Assembly: GCA_964569795.1 (NCBI GenBank)
Contig: CAZMVB010000018.1
Span: 1 to 64,000, forward strand
DNA length: 64,000 nucleotides
Reading direction: 5' to 3'
DNA from: JAHJDS01 sp964569795
GTDB taxonomy: Bacteria > Desulfobacterota > Desulfarculia > Desulfarculales > JAHJDS01
Position 1 is the first letter of the stretch. The number at the start of each line of letters is the position of its first letter. The translations under genes and the position numbers were made by a program. The notes beneath the pieces were generated by a model. The model searched no databases, was not told the origin of the DNA, and saw nothing but the letters and a program-made list of their open reading frames with translations. Below, one piece after another: positions 61,542-64,000 of the stretch.

Positions 61542-62025
61542 TCGAGTGCTTGAACGAGGCGTCGAAGACCACCGTGTCGCCCGGTCCCAGGGTCACCTTG
61601 CGACCCCGATAGAGCAGTTCCTGCTCCCCGTCCAGGAGGTGGATGCTCTCCATGGCGTTGGTCTGGCGCGGTCCGATGACCGATCCGGCGACGCAGTCCC
61701 GGATGGTGATGGTCAGGTCATTGGAGATGAGCCCGGCCGGGGCCACGTCCACCTGACGGCAATTGACGTTGTTGCTGGCCGGAATCTTTTTCTGGTCGAA
61801 GATCTTCATGGCCGCGCCTTCGTCGGGCAGGAAGCCGTTCAACGGCTTTTCCAGGGCGTGGGCGATATCCTGGAGCATGACCACCGAGGGGCTGACCTTG
61901 CCCGTCTCGATGCGCTGCACCGTCATCACGCTGACACCCAGCCGCTCGGCCAGGTCCCGCAGCGTCCAGCCCATGGACTTGCGCTGAGCCCGAATCTTAT
62001 CTCCCAGGTCGTTGGACCCACTCAT
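61489..62025 (-). CDS. XRE family regulator with C-terminal cupin domain
   Basis: This 178-residue protein has an N-terminal HTH_3 (about 7-63, WTLRDLAERLGVSVMTVQRIETGKVSPSV across the HTH) and a C-terminal cupin (about 105-178) with SIHLLDGEQELLYRG, VTLGPGDTVVFDASFKHSI. ATG 62025 is preferred over the GTG at 62040, with GGAGAAAAAGAAC upstream. Such regulators sense small ligands through the cupin and control nearby metabolic genes. The target is probably itself or the adjacent aldolase/formyltransferase pair. A perfect 16-bp palindrome lies upstream. Confidence 0.85.
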   Translation of the reverse strand: MSGSNDLGDKIRAQRKSMGWTLRDLAERLGVSVMTVQRIETGKVSPSVVMLQDIAHALEKPLNGFLPDEGAAMKIFDQKKIPASNNVNCRQVDVAPAGLISNDLTITIRDCVAGSVIGPRQTNAMESIHLLDGEQELLYRGRKVTLGPGDTVVFDASFKHSITSVTDSKALVFVRNTA

Positions 62026-62109
62026 GTTCTTTTTCTCCACTGATAAATACTTGATCCGCCGGCCGCCCGGGGCCGAAACCCCGTTTGGGGCAACTTCTCC
62101 ACGTTACTA

Positions 62110-62154
62110 ATTATAAGACAACCGGCGAGTGGGTATCATCAGGGTTTACCCTGA
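62110..62154 (-). promoter_or_regulatory. promoter -10 and operator-like palindrome upstream of the XRE-cupin gene
   Basis: A minus-strand TATAAT lies at 62115-62110, with a poor -35 match (TGATAC, 62138-62133). Directly adjacent is the perfect palindrome TCAGGGTTTACCCTGA (62139-62154). This position fits autoregulation by the XRE-cupin protein. Confidence 0.5.
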
Positions 62155-62282
62155 ATATATGGTTCTTAATTCCTGACAATATGGCCCGAGGGGGTCATCC
62201 GGAGAAGGGAGGGGAATAACATATCATTTTATTGGTATTTTGGGCCTTAGGCCGGGGCTGACCGGTCGGCCTCCGGTCCGGT

Positions 62283-63044
62283 TCAGAGGTCCTGGTCGGC
62301 CAGCTCCCGGGCCACCAGGCGGGCGATCTTGTCCTCGTCCAGGTCGGGGCGGGCCGCGGCCGGCCGGCCGCAACCGCCGCAGCCGACGCAGACCGTTTCC
62401 GGCCCCAGCAGGCCCAGGTCCCGGCCCATGGCCGTCAGGCGGTCGATCTCCTCGACCGGGAGGGTGTCCGCGCCGCCCAGGGTGCGGGCGGCCAGGGTGA
62501 CGTGGGCGGTGTGTTCCACCTTTTCCAGCTTGTTATAGGCGCTCATCAGGTCCGGTCCCACGGTCAGGGTGCCGTGGCGGGCCAGGATCATGGCGTCGAA
62601 GCGCCGGATCGGCTCCCGGATGACCTCGGGCACCTCCTCGGTGGACGGGGTGGCGTAGTCGGTGGTGGGAATGGCCCCCAGGGTCATGACCACCTCGGGC
62701 AGGATACACCGGGCCAGGGACACCCCGGCCAGGGAAAAGGCCGTGGCCAGGGGCGGGTGGGCGTGGACCACGGCCCCCACGTCATCCCGCAGGGCATAGA
62801 CCAGCAGGTGCATCCTGATCTCCGAGGACGGCCGGCCCGCGCCGCTGGTTACCCGGCCCGCCAGGTCGGTCTCGATCAGGTCGTCGTCAATCAGAAAGCC
62901 CTTGTTCACCCCCGAGGGGGTGATCACCAGGCGGTCGCCCCGGCGGACCGAGACGTTGCCGTCCGTGGCGGCCACGAATCCCCGCTCGGCCATGGTCCGG
63001 CAGATGCGGACGATGTCTTTTTTCACCTGAGCAAGCGAGGTCAA
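62283..63044 (-). CDS. class II aldolase/adducin family protein (fuculose-phosphate aldolase-like)
   Basis: This 253-residue protein starts at TTG 63044, with GGGAGG 9 nt upstream. The active-site set of L-fuculose-1-phosphate aldolase is visible: Glu75 (RPSSEIRMH), His94 and His96 (VVHAHPPLA), and His157 (ILARHGTL), so it should bind Zn2+. It also has TDGNVSVR and TPSGVNKG. The C-terminal 35 residues add a Cys-rich patch C219-x2-C222-x2-C225 that is not part of the usual fold. It is encoded 34 bp after a formyltransferase-like gene. The substrate is unknown. Confidence 0.85.
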   Translation of the reverse strand: MTSLAQVKKDIVRICRTMAERGFVAATDGNVSVRRGDRLVITPSGVNKGFLIDDDLIETDLAGRVTSGAGRPSSEIRMHLLVYALRDDVGAVVHAHPPLATAFSLAGVSLARCILPEVVMTLGAIPTTDYATPSTEEVPEVIREPIRRFDAMILARHGTLTVGPDLMSAYNKLEKVEHTAHVTLAARTLGGADTLPVEEIDRLTAMGRDLGLLGPETVCVGCGGCGRPAAARPDLDEDKIARLVARELADQDL

Positions 63045-63078
63045 GGCTCGAACCCTCCCACTTGGCCGAGGGACGGCG

Positions 63079-63879
63079 TCACTCCAGCCGGAGACCGTCG
63101 GGCATCGGTCGGCCGTCAACGTGCATCACCCCGCCTTGGTCCAGGGCGTATCGTCCGGCGGCCAGGTACTCGAGGGTCTTGGGGAAGATGACCCAGTCGC
63201 CGATCTCCTTGAGGCGTTCCTGGTGCTCGTCGGCCGCCCGACGGAGCCGGGCGGGATCGGCCCGGAGTTCGTCCAGGGGGGCGGGCAGCTCCACGGGCAG
63301 GGCCGGCGAGATCATGAGCAGGGGCCCCGAGTCCACCCCCTCGTCGGTCCACAGGGTCGAGGCCCTAAGCTCGGTCTGCCCGGCGGCGATGGCGTCCTTG
63401 ACCGCGTGATCCCCGACAAAACGGCGGCGGCCGTCCGGATTTTTGAGGCTGAGATCGGCCGGGTGGACGTTGACGCAGCGGGGCAGGGTGATGACGCTCA
63501 TGTACCCGGCCAGGACGTTGACGTCGATGTCAAAGGCCGCCACCAGAGTCCGGGCCGTCTGGTCGAACTCGACCCGGGCCGCCCGGCCCTCGGGGGTGGC
63601 CACGGTCCGAAAAAGCCCCCTTTCGGCGTGCCAGCGCCTGATATCCCTGGCAAAATACGGTTTTTCGTATTCATGGGCGATCCGCTCGCCCCGGCAGGAC
63701 CCGTCGGTCACATCCGAGAACAAAAACACCACCTCGAAGGGGGCCCGGCCGTGCTCTCGCTCCAGTTCGATCTGCCGCTGGATGATCTTGATGACGTTGC
63801 TGCCCGAGCCGGACAGAAAGGCGGCGACGCGCATGGGCCGGCCGGCCCGGGCGGGATCGAAAAGGGGGGTGGGAGACAT
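63079..63879 (-). CDS. formyltransferase-fold protein (PurN-like)
   Basis: This 266-residue protein starts at ATG 63879, with AGGAGC upstream. It opens MRVAAFLSGSGSNVIKIIQR, as in PurN, and keeps the catalytic Asn137-x-His139 (VNVHPADL) and Asp183 (GVDSGPLL) of formyltransferases. It departs from PurN in the segment LKNPDGRRRFVGDHAVKDAI and in a longer C-terminus, so glycinamide ribonucleotide need not be the substrate. It forms an operon with the class II aldolase downstream, suggesting a small catabolic or salvage step. Confidence 0.75.
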   Translation of the reverse strand: MSPTPLFDPARAGRPMRVAAFLSGSGSNVIKIIQRQIELEREHGRAPFEVVFLFSDVTDGSCRGERIAHEYEKPYFARDIRRWHAERGLFRTVATPEGRAARVEFDQTARTLVAAFDIDVNVLAGYMSVITLPRCVNVHPADLSLKNPDGRRRFVGDHAVKDAIAAGQTELRASTLWTDEGVDSGPLLMISPALPVELPAPLDELRADPARLRRAADEHQERLKEIGDWVIFPKTLEYLAAGRYALDQGGVMHVDGRPMPDGLRLE

Positions 63880-63958
63880 GGCCCTGCTCCTGGGTAGTCG
63901 CCTCCACCATAGCCTCGTCCGGGTCGATCTGGCAAGTCCAAGGTCGTTTTTCCCCCTG

Positions 63959-63987
63959 TTGACAAGGTGTTTGGCCTGGTCCATACT
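63959..63987 (+). promoter_or_regulatory. promoter at the right edge, for a gene beyond the window
   Basis: TTGACA (63959-63964) and CATACT (63982-63987) are 17 bp apart, pointing right. An ATG occurs at 63994, seven bases from the window end, too close to the promoter for a normal leader; the true start may lie outside. Confidence 0.45.
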
Positions 63988-64000
63988 GGCGGCATGTCAA

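Overview
The window is very GC-rich DNA from a draft assembly: two runs of exactly 100 N mark scaffold joins. Gene content suggests a bacterium of the Desulfobacterota (deltaproteobacterial) type. The pointers are a probable selenocysteine-containing multiheme cytochrome, a biotin-less pyruvate carboxylase B subunit, cobalamin genes, a cysteine synthase fused to a cysteinyl-tRNA synthetase-like domain, and the rpmH-rnpA-yidD-yidC-jag block. The assignment is inference; there is no rRNA or tRNA in the window to anchor it.

Layout. 1-158 is the tail of an FMN-binding RnfG-like protein. 357-5666 is a TetR-controlled RND efflux operon ending in a PII-like protein. 6431-11969 (minus) is a five-gene branched-chain amino acid type ABC importer, with a strong promoter about 300 nt upstream. 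12454-20667 (plus) holds a CbpA-type co-chaperone, MgtC, a CinA-like protein, a double Usp, CbiB, CobD and a pyruvate carboxylase B subunit. 20765-24311 (minus) is the membrane-protein insertion and RNase P block. 24581-31251 (minus) is an eight-gene arsenic cluster led by arsR, with a promoter/operator that can be read base by base. It contains a five-heme cytochrome whose frame is interrupted by one in-frame TGA, probably selenocysteine. 31340-31920 is a non-coding nested palindromic element.

33570-39580 is an accessory stretch. HtpX, GNAT, VOC, zinc-ribbon, small secreted proteins, TerC, RuvB and NamZ genes are interspersed with seven copies of a ~170-bp structured palindromic repeat, two groups of which are tandem arrays broken by assembly gaps. 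39654-42555 carries namZ, an orphan metal-binding protein, ssb and tatA. 42566-46598 (minus) is a carbamoyltransferase/SxtJ/DUF5989 cassette in which the SxtK-like DUF5989 segment is fused to a Cache-like sensor. 46865-60689 (plus) is an envelope block: lytic transglycosylase, PpiC/TPR/SH3 lipoprotein and a large alpha-2-macroglobulin. The CysK-CysS-like fusion and small unknown proteins follow. 60741-63879 holds an unknown protein, an XRE-cupin regulator and a formyltransferase/class II aldolase pair.

The items most worth follow-up are the TGA-containing cytochrome, the fused CysK-CysS-like protein that has lost KMSKS, the Cache-DUF5989 fusion beside the carbamoyltransferase, and the repeat family that shows a compensatory stem change.
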